Origin: Fibrobacter succinogenes
Lineage (GTDB): Bacteria > Fibrobacterota > Fibrobacteria > Fibrobacterales > Fibrobacteraceae
DNA length: 64,000 bases
NCBI GenBank assembly: GCA_902791475.1
Contig: CADAWC010000006.1
Coordinates: forward strand, 46,119 to 110,118
Direction: 5' to 3'
Positions 42,245 to 51,297 of this stretch are shown piece by piece. Below the pieces are notes generated by a model. The model had not been told where the DNA came from and did no database searches. It saw only the letters and a program-made list of their open reading frames with translations. Position 1 is the first letter of the stretch. Each line of letters starts with the position of its first letter. The translations under genes were made by a program, and so were the position numbers.

Positions 42245-43657
42245 TTAACGATACCTGCATTCTGGGTGCCTGTTGTAAAATGCCTTTTTGTCTTCGTACA
42301 TGAGGGTGTCTGCTTCTCGCATGGCGGCTCGGATGTCGCCCCCTCGTTCTTCGTAATAGAAGCCTACAGCAAAACTGATTTTTTCGGGATCGTCGGAATC
42401 CTTGCGGAGCTTTTCGACTTTCTGGTCCAGGATCTCCTTGGAGTCCTTCATGGAAATAATCAGGAACTCGTCGCCTCCGGCTCTGTAAATTTCGGCATTT
42501 TCGAATGTCGATTTCAAAATGTCGGCCGCGTTTTTGATGAGTTCGTCGCCAGCGTTATGGCCTTCATTGTCGTTGACAGTCTTGAGGCTGTTCAAGTCCG
42601 CAAAGATAACGCCGTAGTGGTTAGGCACTCTTTCACGTCCAGTCAAGATTTTGAGCACGCGGTTGTTCATTGCGTTGCGGTTCTTGACTCCGGTGAGAAG
42701 GTCTGTTGAACTCAGCTTTTCAAGCTTCTGGAGCAACTGGTAGTTCGCAATTTCGGATGCGATAAAGTAGGTCGAAAGTTCAAGTGTTTCCTTGATATGG
42801 TCGGATTCTTCGGGGGCGAAGTTCGTAGCCCAAATAAAGCCTATTGTCTCGTCGCTGTAGTTGAGCGGGAACAGGGCAAGGCGCTCAATTTGAGCGTACT
42901 GCATAGACTGGTACCATTCAGGATATTTTTCCTTGATTTCATTTTTCTCTTGTTCGTTCCTGATGAGCAGGCATGTGCTGCCGTTGATGGCGTCTAGCCA
43001 CGTTTGCGCATAATTGATGAATGAATCGTCCAGGTAGTCCAATAACGTGTGGTACCCCGCTTCTGGAGCGGTGTTTTCGCATAACAAGGAACATTTGCGA
43101 GCCTTGAAGTCGGTCAGCATGATGCAGCAGTAGTTGGACTTGCAAATTTTACGGATGTCTTCAATGACCTCGTCCATGGTCTTGAGGAAGTTCTTTGTGC
43201 TGCGGAGCTTGATGCAGGTCTTTAAAACATCGGAGGTCGTCTTTGTCGAAAGACTTTGAATGGACTCCGTGTTCATCTCGGTTGAGAGTTCCTGTGTGTA
43301 GGTGCAGTAGCATTTGAACGGGTCGTCAAAGTCCAGTGGCATGCTGAAAATGTTGAACCAAATATCAAATCTCTCGGGGTGGATGTAGGCATGCATCGGC
43401 TTTTTGAGGACGGCGCTACTGTAAATGAAATGCTCGAAGTTTAAATCTTTGGGCAAATATTCCGTATATTCCAGACCGGGGACGAATTTTTTGCCAAACG
43501 GCATTTCGATAAGGGAATCGTCGTGCTTTTCGAAGGAGGCGGCGTATGCCTTGTTCCCGACTTCGATGCGCATCTTGCCATAGCCGTTGGGCTTTTTTTC
43601 GACGGACATGATGCAGGTCATCGAATCGAACTGATTGACATATTCCTGTAAATCCAT
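42245..43657 (-). CDS. GGDEF diguanylate cyclase, paralogue 2
   Basis: 470 residues from the ATG at 43657. This is chosen because AGGAG lies 8 bp upstream and 'MDLQEYVNQFDSMTCIMSVE' aligns with the start of the neighbour. It has the same build as paralogue 1: an N-terminal domain with 'KKPMHAYIHPERFDIWF', a linker with 'KTMDEVIEDIRKICKSNYCC', a GAF-like middle, and a GGDEF domain with 'YRAGGDEFLIISM' and no RxxD site. The two genes are translationally abutted and presumably arose by tandem duplication. Having two similar cyclases in one operon suggests heteromers or different inputs. The signal sensed is unknown. Confidence 0.9.
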   Translation of the reverse strand: MDLQEYVNQFDSMTCIMSVEKKPNGYGKMRIEVGNKAYAASFEKHDDSLIEMPFGKKFVPGLEYTEYLPKDLNFEHFIYSSAVLKKPMHAYIHPERFDIWFNIFSMPLDFDDPFKCYCTYTQELSTEMNTESIQSLSTKTTSDVLKTCIKLRSTKNFLKTMDEVIEDIRKICKSNYCCIMLTDFKARKCSLLCENTAPEAGYHTLLDYLDDSFINYAQTWLDAINGSTCLLIRNEQEKNEIKEKYPEWYQSMQYAQIERLALFPLNYSDETIGFIWATNFAPEESDHIKETLELSTYFIASEIANYQLLQKLEKLSSTDLLTGVKNRNAMNNRVLKILTGRERVPNHYGVIFADLNSLKTVNDNEGHNAGDELIKNAADILKSTFENAEIYRAGGDEFLIISMKDSKEILDQKVEKLRKDSDDPEKISFAVGFYYEERGGDIRAAMREADTLMYEDKKAFYNRHPECRYR

Positions 43658-43813
43658 ATTTGCTCCTTCGTAGGCTTTTTGTAAATAAAAAGTCATTATA
43701 AAAATAATATGAATTCTTCTTTGGGGGTAATTGGTTTTTTAGATTTTTCGTTTTTTGTGCGCGAATAAAGGTGATTTTCCTCACATTTTTCACTTTTTTT
43801 TATATTCTCGCCG

Positions 43814-44230
43814 ATGATTCACGATACGCTATTTGACCCGATTCGCAAAAAAGAAGTCCCTGCAACGCCCGAAGAGCATGTCCGCCAGGCGACGGTGCGC
43901 TATTTGCTCGATGTGGTGAAGGTGCCGGAGCACCTGATTGCGGTGGAGTTTCCGCTTTCGTCGATTGATGTAAAGACGGCGGACCGCGTGGATATCATGG
44001 TGCATAATTTTCGGGCTGGGGCGCCTTTGAACAAGCCTTGGCTTTTGGTGGAGTGCAAGGCTTCGGGTGAATTCACGTGGCCCGTGCTGCAACAGCAGCT
44101 GAACAAGTATTTGCAAATTTTGACGCCGAACTACGTGATGCTTGCGTTAGGCGATTGTGTGCGCTATTTTGAGCTGGATTCCGTGACGCACCGGTTCAAG
44201 AAAATCGAAAGCCTGCCGGTGTTTGGCTAG
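43814..44230 (+). CDS. Stand-alone HsdR N-terminal (PD-(D/E)XK) domain protein
   Basis: 138 residues, one domain only. A nuclease-type core can be read as 'TADRVDIMVHN' (Asp) and 'KPWLLVECKASGEFTW' (ExK), with N-terminal 'TPEEHVRQATVRYLL'. It matches the HSDR_N_2 family of short proteins resembling the nuclease domain of type I restriction subunit R, but without helicase or partner subunits. Similar small proteins are common in the Bacteroidota group. A role in DNA metabolism is likely; a restriction function is not supported. A TATATTC element lies about 10 bp before the ATG, and a copy of the CATCCTGAGC repeat follows the stop codon. Confidence 0.78.
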   Translation: MIHDTLFDPIRKKEVPATPEEHVRQATVRYLLDVVKVPEHLIAVEFPLSSIDVKTADRVDIMVHNFRAGAPLNKPWLLVECKASGEFTWPVLQQQLNKYLQILTPNYVMLALGDCVRYFELDSVTHRFKKIESLPVFG

Positions 44231-44245
44231 GGACTGTGCGGAGCT

Positions 44246-44288
44246 TGTCATCCTGAGCGGAGTGCGCAGCACGAAGTCGAAGGATCTA
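44246..44288. repeat. Copy of CATCCTGAGC...GTCGAAGGATC repeat
   Basis: TGTCATCCTGAGCGGAGTGC then GAAGTCGAAGGATC, between the convergent HsdR_N and xseA genes. Confidence 0.7.
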
Positions 44289-44289
44289 G

Positions 44290-45588
44290 TTATTGTACCA
44301 CGGACAAAACGTCCCCATCGGTGAGGCGAGTCTTGATGGTGTCGCCGCTTTTGAGCTGGTTTGCCTTGCGGATGAATTTTCCATTTACGTCGAGCGTGAG
44401 CGAGTAGCCCTTGGCAAGTGTCGTTTTGGGGTCTGCGTTTTTGACTTTCTCGTTTACAAGCTCGAACTGCGATTTTGCGAGGTCGAGAATCTTGCGGGAT
44501 CCCTGCTTTAAACCTTCTTGGTTGCGGTCTAAGCGCTCGTGCTCAGACTTTATATAAAATGCAGAGTCCTTTTTGATGGAAGCGGCGATGAGCACGTGTT
44601 TGGATTTTTCGTTCTGGATGAGCCCGAAAACTTTTTGCTGGAACTGGTTTCCCATTGTGCCGAGTTGCTTGTTACTTTCGGTGAGGAGGTCTCGGGCGCC
44701 GTCGGCAATGCTTGCCATCGCATCTGTCATGCGGTTCCAGCTATCCGTCACGCGTTCCACGAGACGTTTCGCGCAATCCGTTGGCGTAATGCACGAGAGG
44801 TAAGCGACTTCGTCCAAAAGGCAGCGGTCGATTTCGTGGCCGATTCCCGTAAAGACGGGGGTGGGGTAGTTCGCGACCGCACGGCAAAGCGCTTCGCTAT
44901 CAAAGAAGTTCAAGTCCGTCTTGGCGCCACCACCGCGCACAATGCAGACAACATCTAAATTTGAATCGCTTTGGAGCTGTTCCAGTGCAGCGATGATGCT
45001 CCCTTCAGTTTCGTTCCCTTGCATTCGCGCATAGACGGTCGTGACTTCGAAGGCGAACGGGGAGGCTTCAAGTCGCGTGGTGAAATCCTTGTATGCGGCC
45101 GTATTTTCGCCGGTGATAAGCCCCACGCGGAGCGGAACGTCGGCAAGTTCTAGCTGCTTGTTCTTTTCGAGCAGGCCTTCCATCGCAAGGCGCTTCAAGA
45201 TGGCGCTTTTGGTGAGTGCGAGTTCGCCAATCGTGTAAACCGGATCGATGTCCAAGATTTGCGCTTGCAACTTCCCGTACGGGATGTACAGTTCCGCGCG
45301 CACGAGGAAATTGACCTTCAAGTCGTGCTTGAGCGTAAATGGCTGCGACAGGCTAGAAATCTTGGCGAGAATTGCGTCGTATTTGGCGGTGTAGCAGTAA
45401 AGGGCAAGCGTCGCTTTCGGCTTCACGTCGCCATCGGCAAAGTCCGCAATGCTCAGGTAAACGCCCGACGGCTTTTCCGCAATTTGCGAAATCACCCCAT
45501 GCACCCAAACCGCAGGTGTCGATTCTACGGTGTTCTTGAGCGAACGCATGTACTGCGTGACCGAAAATGTGCGAACTTCTTGATCCAT
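44290..45588 (-). CDS. xseA: Exodeoxyribonuclease VII large subunit
   Basis: 432 residues, family-normal. The N-terminal OB-fold begins 'FSVTQYMRSLKNTVESTPAV' with 'VWVHGVISQI'. Catalytic domain blocks are 'RVGLITGENTAAYKDF', 'IVRGGGAKTDLNFFDSEAL' and 'TGIGHEIDRCLLDEVAY', then a coiled-coil region and the ending 'TTLAKGYSLTLDVNGKFIRK'. It cuts single-stranded DNA in both directions together with small subunit XseB, whose gene is not visible here. It is a single gene on the minus strand, flanked on both sides by repeat copies. Confidence 0.95.
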   Translation of the reverse strand: MDQEVRTFSVTQYMRSLKNTVESTPAVWVHGVISQIAEKPSGVYLSIADFADGDVKPKATLALYCYTAKYDAILAKISSLSQPFTLKHDLKVNFLVRAELYIPYGKLQAQILDIDPVYTIGELALTKSAILKRLAMEGLLEKNKQLELADVPLRVGLITGENTAAYKDFTTRLEASPFAFEVTTVYARMQGNETEGSIIAALEQLQSDSNLDVVCIVRGGGAKTDLNFFDSEALCRAVANYPTPVFTGIGHEIDRCLLDEVAYLSCITPTDCAKRLVERVTDSWNRMTDAMASIADGARDLLTESNKQLGTMGNQFQQKVFGLIQNEKSKHVLIAASIKKDSAFYIKSEHERLDRNQEGLKQGSRKILDLAKSQFELVNEKVKNADPKTTLAKGYSLTLDVNGKFIRKANQLKSGDTIKTRLTDGDVLSVVQ

Positions 45589-45616
45589 TTGATTTTAATT
45601 GAGATGTCGTTAACGT

Positions 45617-45663
45617 TGTCATCCTGAGCGAAGAACCGTTAGGTTCGAAGTCGAAGGATCTAG
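45617..45663. repeat. Copy of CATCCTGAGC...GTCGAAGGATC repeat with inner hairpin
   Basis: The central part contains GAACC-GTTA-GGTTC. It lies upstream of xseA. Confidence 0.65.
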
Positions 45664-45721
45664 AACGCGTGGGTTTGACGTTAATTATAATAATAATTAA
45701 ATTCTGTATGAAAAATTATGG

Positions 45722-45744
45722 ATCCTCCTAGCGGAGGATGACGT
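45722..45744. repeat. Short palindrome ATCCTCC/GGAGGAT
   Basis: ATCCTCC-TAGC-GGAGGAT followed by GACG: a contracted form of the GGATC/CATCC repeat, 20 bp before the antitoxin start. Confidence 0.55.
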
Positions 45745-45763
45745 AGAGGGAAAAGGACTCGCC

Positions 45764-45964
45764 GTGTCGAAAGTTGTTTCAGCAATGGATATGCGTCAGA
45801 ATTTTGGGACGCTCTTGAACCAAGTCGCCATCAAGGATGAAGAAATCGTCATTGAACGCGCTGGCAAGCCTTTGGCACGCCTCGTGAGCATGAATTCTGC
45901 GACAAACGGCAAACTCGACTTTCGCGATATTGGAAAGTTGCCCAACGACATTTGGGCAGAATAG
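45764..45964 (+). CDS. Phd/YefM-family antitoxin, orphan
   Basis: 66 residues from GTG 45764; internal ATGs at residues 8 and 10 are possible starts. 'VVSAMDMRQNFGTLLNQVA' and 'EEIVIERAGKPLARLVSMN' match the N-terminal DNA-binding fold of Phd/YefM antitoxins. The C-terminus is short and acidic ('IGKLPNDIWAE'), as in antitoxins whose tail blocks a VapC- or Doc-like toxin. No toxin gene follows: the next 130 bp hold only a long hairpin, and the next gene is on the other strand. It may be a solitary remnant or may act on a toxin elsewhere. Confidence 0.75.
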   Translation: MSKVVSAMDMRQNFGTLLNQVAIKDEEIVIERAGKPLARLVSMNSATNGKLDFRDIGKLPNDIWAE

Positions 45965-46040
45965 CGGGCTTCGGACTGTTATCTTGCCTCCTTCTTAAAT
46001 TTATAGTAAACGACAAAAGTAAATTCTCATAAAAAAGCCG

Positions 46041-46077
46041 ACCCCGGCATCCCGGAATAAATCCGGGATGCCGGGGT
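46041..46077 (-). terminator. Very long perfect hairpin, possible terminator of the 948-residue gene
   Basis: ACCCCGGCATCCCGGA (46041-46056) and TCCGGGATGCCGGGGT (46062-46077) are perfectly complementary over 16 bp with a 5-nt loop. On the minus strand GGCTTTTTT follows. It may also belong to the window-wide palindrome family. Confidence 0.6.
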
Positions 46078-46099
46078 GACAAAAGGCAAAAGGAAAAAA

Positions 46100-48946
46100 T
46101 TAACGTTTTTTACTATAATACGAGCCCTTGGCTTTTGATTTGTTTGTTATGTTGCGCCCTTTGAGGTCGTATGTTTGCTTGTCCCAATTCATGTGAATAT
46201 GTGTATTGAAATTATCAGCAATGTTTGTTGTGATATGATCGTTGCTGATTTCGAAAGCTTTGGTGACCTTACCGCTGTAATTGCCTATGCCGGTAAATGT
46301 TATACTTGCATTCCCAATGTTAATGTTGTTTGAACATTCCACGGTGTAGTCGATGTCCTTGACAAGCGCTTTTTCGATATCATAAACGATTGCATCAGGG
46401 CAAATTTTTTTGCCCGTGTAAATTTGCGGCTCTATTTCAATAGAAATGTCTTTGGATGAAATAAGCTTTATCCATTGTGCATAGAGATATACGGTAGTGG
46501 GTTCTTTTCCGGAACTGCTGACGGCTTGCCCGTCCTTGTATTTTTCACCAGAACCGTCGGCTTTTGTATTCCAGTCGTTAAAGGTGCAGTCTTCGCGGGT
46601 GAATGTATTGGGTGTAAGTTTTTGGTTTTCTGAATCAATGAAAAGTATGTTGTTCATTGTTTTGCCCGTGCCACCATTTGCATCAAAATTGATAGCATAG
46701 TAAGAAACTGTATAAGGACTTGCTTCGATGTCTTCTGTTTCTACACCGCCGATAGTTATTTTGCCTACCGTTGATTTTTCTTTACCTCGACCAATGCTAC
46801 TATTTGCGCTTTGGCCTTTAGTTGCTGTGACTGTGCCTCCGTTAATGGTGATGTCGCCACAAGAATTTGCGGTATTTCCTCCGCACCCGATGCCTGCATA
46901 ATTTAGGCCTCCTTTTGCAACGATTGTCCCTCCATTTATGGTAATGTTTCCACAAGTTGCTCTAATGGAACAACCGATGCCTGCAGCATCATTGCTTGTT
47001 GCTGTAATTGTACCTCCGTTAATAGTAATGTCTCCGCAAAATACTTTGCCACCATAACCTCCACATCCGATACCCGAGCCGCCACTTCCTGTAGCGTTGA
47101 TTGTTCCCCCGTTGATAACAATATTGCCCGATTTTCTGTAGGAAGTACCTCCAATCGCGGCACCTGAGTTGCCATTTGCATTGAGCTCGCCTTGACCATT
47201 GATGGTGAGTGTCTTGTTTTCTGGGACGAAAATGCCTGCATTCCCGAAAAATGGGCGGACTGAATTTTGACCGTTCAGGTTGATTGTTGCATCGCCTTCA
47301 CAGGTGATGCCTGCCCAATCATAGAATTCGTTCGCTTGACGATTAATCGTTGCATTTTTTAGTGTTATGTTTGCTCCATCTGCTATTGTGATGTACGCAT
47401 TTGTATTAAGTTTGCCTGTAAGGACAGCTCCATCAGTTAGTTGATATCCTGCTGCTTTTGTAACTTTAGAAAGGTCAAGTGTGTCATTAATTGTGTGTAT
47501 AGGATAAACGAAAAAGTATTCCTTGATTGTGCCCTTTTCTACGCCGTCAACGATAAATTTTGAGCCTGCTTTAATATTGATGTAGGGATTTGCATTATTC
47601 ATGAAGGCGAATACAGTTGCGTTTTTTTCTATTGATATGTTGCCTCCTTTTGAAAGAGTCCCTATGCTTGGTGCATAGTCTCCGCCCAAAGCATAGACTT
47701 CACCTCCGGTAATTGTTATATCTCCATGGTTGCCTCCCAAACTTGTGCCTATGGCGGAGCTGTAGCCATTGCCTTTGGCAAAGATAATACCGCCTTTGAT
47801 GGTGATATTACCGAAATCGGCTTGATGACCAGAGCCGATGCCGGCTCCGAAAGCTCCTCCTTCGACATTAATTGTTCCATCGAGAATAGTTACGTTTCCT
47901 CCTGTAATGCGATCACTGCCTCCGATACCCGCAGCGTCACCTCCACCATAAACAGAAAGGTTTCCTTTCCCATTAATGGTTAAAGTCTTGCTCTCTGGGA
48001 CGAATATGCCTGCATGAGCATATCCGCCTTGTATAGTATCCTTTCCATCGATTAGGATGGTGGCGTCACCTTCACAGGTGATGCCGGACCATCCGAACAA
48101 TGAATTGTTTTTATTGTTGAAAGAAACGTCTTTGATGGTGATTGTGGCTCCATCTGCAATGGAAATGTAGGCATTTGTCTCTAGTTTACCGGTAAGTGTA
48201 ACACCATCGGTAAGTTGGTATCCTGCATAATTTGTTGTATTGGAAAGGTTAAATGTTCCGTGAACGGCCCGAAGGGGATATACGTATTGCCTGTCTTTAA
48301 TTACGCCTGTTTCTACCCCGTCAATGGTTATTTTTCCCGAAGTTTCGGCGCCTATAGTATAAGTAGCCTCACGACCTTTGGTGGCTATTATTTTGCTTCC
48401 GCTGATTGTTATGTTTCCGCAGGGGTTGCTTTTATAACTGCCAATGGCAGCACTATAGGGGCCTCCCTTGGCATAGATTGAACCGCCTTTAATGATTATA
48501 TCTCCTGAAACAGATGTTGTATCTCCGCCAATTGCTGGAGCGATTCGGCTTGATGCGGCTAGAGATCCAGTCCCTTGAATGGTGAGTGTTTTGTTTTTTG
48601 GAACGTATATGCCGGGATATTCATTTGTGCCTTCTATAACGTTCTCGTTTTTGAGAATGATTGTGGCGTTGCCTTCGCAAGTGATGCCAGGTTCTGGTTT
48701 TATATTAGTAGTGTACGCTTCATAGTGGGTGAAATTTTGGAGCGTTACTGTGGCGCCATCGGCTATAGATATTTTTGCTTCTAATGTTCGTCTGCCGGTC
48801 AGTATGTCGCCATCCTGAGCCACAATTGGCTCCGTTATGTTTGTAATATCGATGGTTTTTGCCCAAGATGTTGATGAAAATAATGTTGTTATGAGCATTA
48901 TTGTGGAAGAGAACGCGAAAAAGCTTCTATTGAAGTGTCTTTCCAT
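46100..48946 (-). CDS. Large secreted repeat protein, beta-helix/adhesin-like
   Basis: 948 residues with a signal peptide ('SSTIMLITTLFSSTSWA'). Three long modules of about 220-240 residues recur. Each contains a 'GITCEGDATI' strand, 'AGIFVPENKTLTINGKG', a glycine-rich run of 'GNITINGGTI.A.GG..AGIG' units and 'VYPI...YQLTDG..LTGKL'; this suggests a right-handed beta-helix. An InlB B-type repeat follows ('FNDWNTKADGSGEKY'), then a bacterial Ig-like segment ('VSSSGKEPTT', 'INIGNASITFTGIGNYSG'). The tail 'YDLKGRNITNKSKAKG' resembles a shortened C-terminal sorting domain. Probably an exported adhesin or glycan-binding protein; no enzyme motif is seen. Confidence 0.82.
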   Translation of the reverse strand: MERHFNRSFFAFSSTIMLITTLFSSTSWAKTIDITNITEPIVAQDGDILTGRRTLEAKISIADGATVTLQNFTHYEAYTTNIKPEPGITCEGNATIILKNENVIEGTNEYPGIYVPKNKTLTIQGTGSLAASSRIAPAIGGDTTSVSGDIIIKGGSIYAKGGPYSAAIGSYKSNPCGNITISGSKIIATKGREATYTIGAETSGKITIDGVETGVIKDRQYVYPLRAVHGTFNLSNTTNYAGYQLTDGVTLTGKLETNAYISIADGATITIKDVSFNNKNNSLFGWSGITCEGDATILIDGKDTIQGGYAHAGIFVPESKTLTINGKGNLSVYGGGDAAGIGGSDRITGGNVTILDGTINVEGGAFGAGIGSGHQADFGNITIKGGIIFAKGNGYSSAIGTSLGGNHGDITITGGEVYALGGDYAPSIGTLSKGGNISIEKNATVFAFMNNANPYINIKAGSKFIVDGVEKGTIKEYFFVYPIHTINDTLDLSKVTKAAGYQLTDGAVLTGKLNTNAYITIADGANITLKNATINRQANEFYDWAGITCEGDATINLNGQNSVRPFFGNAGIFVPENKTLTINGQGELNANGNSGAAIGGTSYRKSGNIVINGGTINATGSGGSGIGCGGYGGKVFCGDITINGGTITATSNDAAGIGCSIRATCGNITINGGTIVAKGGLNYAGIGCGGNTANSCGDITINGGTVTATKGQSANSSIGRGKEKSTVGKITIGGVETEDIEASPYTVSYYAINFDANGGTGKTMNNILFIDSENQKLTPNTFTREDCTFNDWNTKADGSGEKYKDGQAVSSSGKEPTTVYLYAQWIKLISSKDISIEIEPQIYTGKKICPDAIVYDIEKALVKDIDYTVECSNNINIGNASITFTGIGNYSGKVTKAFEISNDHITTNIADNFNTHIHMNWDKQTYDLKGRNITNKSKAKGSYYSKKR

Positions 48947-49017
48947 AAATACTATGTTCCTAAAATGTTAAGGTTGTATGTAAAAATCCTTTTTTTAATT
49001 AATTTACAAAAATTAAA

Positions 49018-49669
49018 ATGAAAAAAAAGGAAGGTGAATTGGGGCCATATACAAGTCTTCTGTACGACAAGACTTTCAAGAAGACGTTTTCACCAGATAC
49101 GCGTCGAGGAAAACGCAATTTGTTGAATCTGCTGAACGATATGCTTAAGGGGCAGATCCCGCAAAAGATTATGGATGTAGCTTCGCAACAGTCGGAACTT
49201 AATGATTCTGGCAGCAAGGTTTCCAAATCGTCAATCCTAGATTTGCATTGCCGCGATGAGCGGGATAATCTTATCGAAATTGAGGTGCTTTACGATTGTG
49301 GAACTTCCGAAGGTTGCGAGGCTGATCCGCAAAAGTGATTCGGAGGTAGCCAAGTGGATGTTCATTTTCCGCTATTTGGACCGCTTCAAGGAGCTTCCTC
49401 CCGCCCTGAAAACGGAAAAGTTCGAGGGCTTGCTTCCGTTTGCCAAACTAGCTAGATTTAATAAAAAGGAACTCAAAAGGTACAGGTATGTTATGCACTT
49501 GAAATGGGACAGATATGCTCAAGAATTGGCATTTGCAGAAGATCACCCTGATTTCGTGAATAAAATCAGGCAAGAAACGCTTGATGCCGTGAGAAAAATT
49601 ATGCAAAAGAAAAAGCTTTCTCCTGATGTTATAAAGGAATGCCTTGATTATTCGGCATCAAATGGATAG
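49018..49669 (+). pseudogene. Second Rpn-type nuclease remnant, internally deleted and frameshifted
   Basis: The first frame gives 'YTSLLYDKTFKKTFSPDTR', 'KRNLLNLLNDMLKGQIPQ' and 'SILDLHCRDERDNLIEIEVL', then leaves frame. The second frame resumes at 'CFTIVELPKVARLIRKSD', 'KWMFIFRYLDRFKELP' and 'YRYVMHLKWDRYAQELAF'. The central part of the family is missing, as in the copy at 22955-23841 but with a different junction, and the N-terminal ~65 residues of that copy are absent. The shared 3' segment is nearly identical at DNA level, whereas the 5' segment is only about 80% alike. Confidence 0.8.
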
Positions 49670-49707
49670 AAACGGCAGGCTTTAAGTCTGCCGAAAGAAG
49701 GTCAACG

Positions 49708-49735
49708 AAAAACGCCCCCGACAAAATCGGGGGCA
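49708..49735 (-). terminator. Intrinsic terminator of the nuo operon
   Basis: GCCCCCGA (49714-49721) / TCGGGGGC (49727-49734), followed on the minus strand by GTTTTTCG. It lies about 50 bp after the nuoN stop codon. Confidence 0.8.
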
Positions 49736-49783
49736 TTTGCATAGTTTTGTACCCTTCGACATGCTCAGGGTACTTGTCAATTC

Positions 49784-51220
49784 TTAATTCATAAATCCGG
49801 CAAAGATGTTGTTGCTCAGGAAAGGAACAAAGCCGAGGAGGATTACTGCGATGCTCAGCAAAATGATGACTTCACGCTGGCGCTTGGTGAGACGAAGTGG
49901 GTTCAAATGTCCGTCAGGTTCATCGACCCAGGCGGCCTTGATGAGCTGCAAGTAGTAGAAGAGCGCAATGACGTTGTTCAAGACGGCGAATGCCACGAGC
50001 GTGTAATGGCCCGTGGAGGCTCCGCTGAAGAACAAGTGGAACTTGCCGAAGAAGCCGGCGAGAGGCGGAATGCCGGCCAAGCTGAACATCGAAATCGCAA
50101 GGGCGATGGCGAGGCTCGGGTTCTGTTTTGAAAGCCCGCGGAGCGACTGGAATGTTTCTTCTCGGTGATGCCCGATGATGCCGAATACGAAGAATGCAAG
50201 GTAGTTCGAAACGGCATAGACAAAGAGGTAATAGATGATTGCCGTCTTTGCGGTTGTTGCTGGGCCAAGCAAGGCGACCATGATGTAGCCTGCCTGAGCG
50301 ATAGAGCTGTAAGCCATGAAGCGGCGGAGGCGGCTCTGCTTTAAAGCTCCGAGGTTACCGACAAAGAGTGTGACGCCTGCGAGGAGCGCGATGAGCGGTG
50401 CAATTTTATCTTGAATCGGGGAGAGCGGGCCATAGACGAGTACGACGAGGAATGCTATAGCGGTTGCTTTCGAGGTCACGGAAAGCACGGCGGTTACCGG
50501 CGTCGGAGCGCCTTCGTAAACGTCCGGAGCCCAGGTGTAGAACGGGAACAGCGTGAGCTTGAAACCGATTCCGCAGAAGAGGAACAGTACGGCAATCCAC
50601 AAGAGCGGGCTAGAACCGCTTGCGACTGCGGCCTGAATTTCGTCGAAGTGGAGGCTTCCGGAAAAACCGTAGAGGTAGCTGAAGCCGAACAGTTCAAATG
50701 CTGTTGCGACTGAGCCCATCAAGATGTACTTGGTGGCAGCTTCGGAACCGTACTGGTCGCGTTTGTTCCAGGCGGCGAGCGCGTACATCGGGATGGTCGC
50801 AATTTCGAGGCCGAGGAAGAATGTGAGCAAGTCGCAGGCACTCACGACTGTGAATCCGCCGAACGTCGCAAAAGCGATGGCGCCAATGAATTCGGCAATC
50901 TGGTGCATGGGCGGCTTTTTGTCTCCGCCGTGTTCGAAGTAGTCCTTGGAAAGCCACATGCCAAGCAGAGCGCTCACCATGAGCACTTCGCGCATGAACA
51001 CGCCGAAGTCATCCACTTTCCAGTTGCAGATAAAGAGCTTTCCGCTGCCGCCTGCAAGTGGGATGAGGTTTAGCAGGAGGAATATGGCGATAAAGCCGAT
51101 GTTTGCCAAACGCCACGGTAGCTGCGAGCGCGTTGTTACGAACAAGCGTATCCCGATCACGATGAACGGGAAAATCAGCAGCAAAACGTCAGGTAGAATG
51201 AAGTTTGGAATGTTAAACAT
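49784..51220 (-). CDS. nuoN: NADH-quinone oxidoreductase subunit N
   Basis: 478 residues with about 14 hydrophobic segments, family-normal. It is one of three antiporter-like proton-pumping subunits of the Complex I membrane arm. Typical blocks are 'ATKYILMGSVATAFELFG', 'TLFPFYTWAPDVYEGAPTPV', 'FMAYSSIAQAGYIMVALLG' and 'SLAGIPPLAGFFGKFHLF'. It is last in the operon, 77 bp after nuoM and followed by a strong terminator. Confidence 0.96.
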   Translation of the reverse strand: MFNIPNFILPDVLLLIFPFIVIGIRLFVTTRSQLPWRLANIGFIAIFLLLNLIPLAGGSGKLFICNWKVDDFGVFMREVLMVSALLGMWLSKDYFEHGGDKKPPMHQIAEFIGAIAFATFGGFTVVSACDLLTFFLGLEIATIPMYALAAWNKRDQYGSEAATKYILMGSVATAFELFGFSYLYGFSGSLHFDEIQAAVASGSSPLLWIAVLFLFCGIGFKLTLFPFYTWAPDVYEGAPTPVTAVLSVTSKATAIAFLVVLVYGPLSPIQDKIAPLIALLAGVTLFVGNLGALKQSRLRRFMAYSSIAQAGYIMVALLGPATTAKTAIIYYLFVYAVSNYLAFFVFGIIGHHREETFQSLRGLSKQNPSLAIALAISMFSLAGIPPLAGFFGKFHLFFSGASTGHYTLVAFAVLNNVIALFYYLQLIKAAWVDEPDGHLNPLRLTKRQREVIILLSIAVILLGFVPFLSNNIFAGFMN

Positions 51221-51297
51221 AAATTCTATTCAACTGAGGTTAAAGGTTTAAATTCATAGACTTTAAATTCTTTCGTCTGTAGCCGCGAAGCGGCGTT

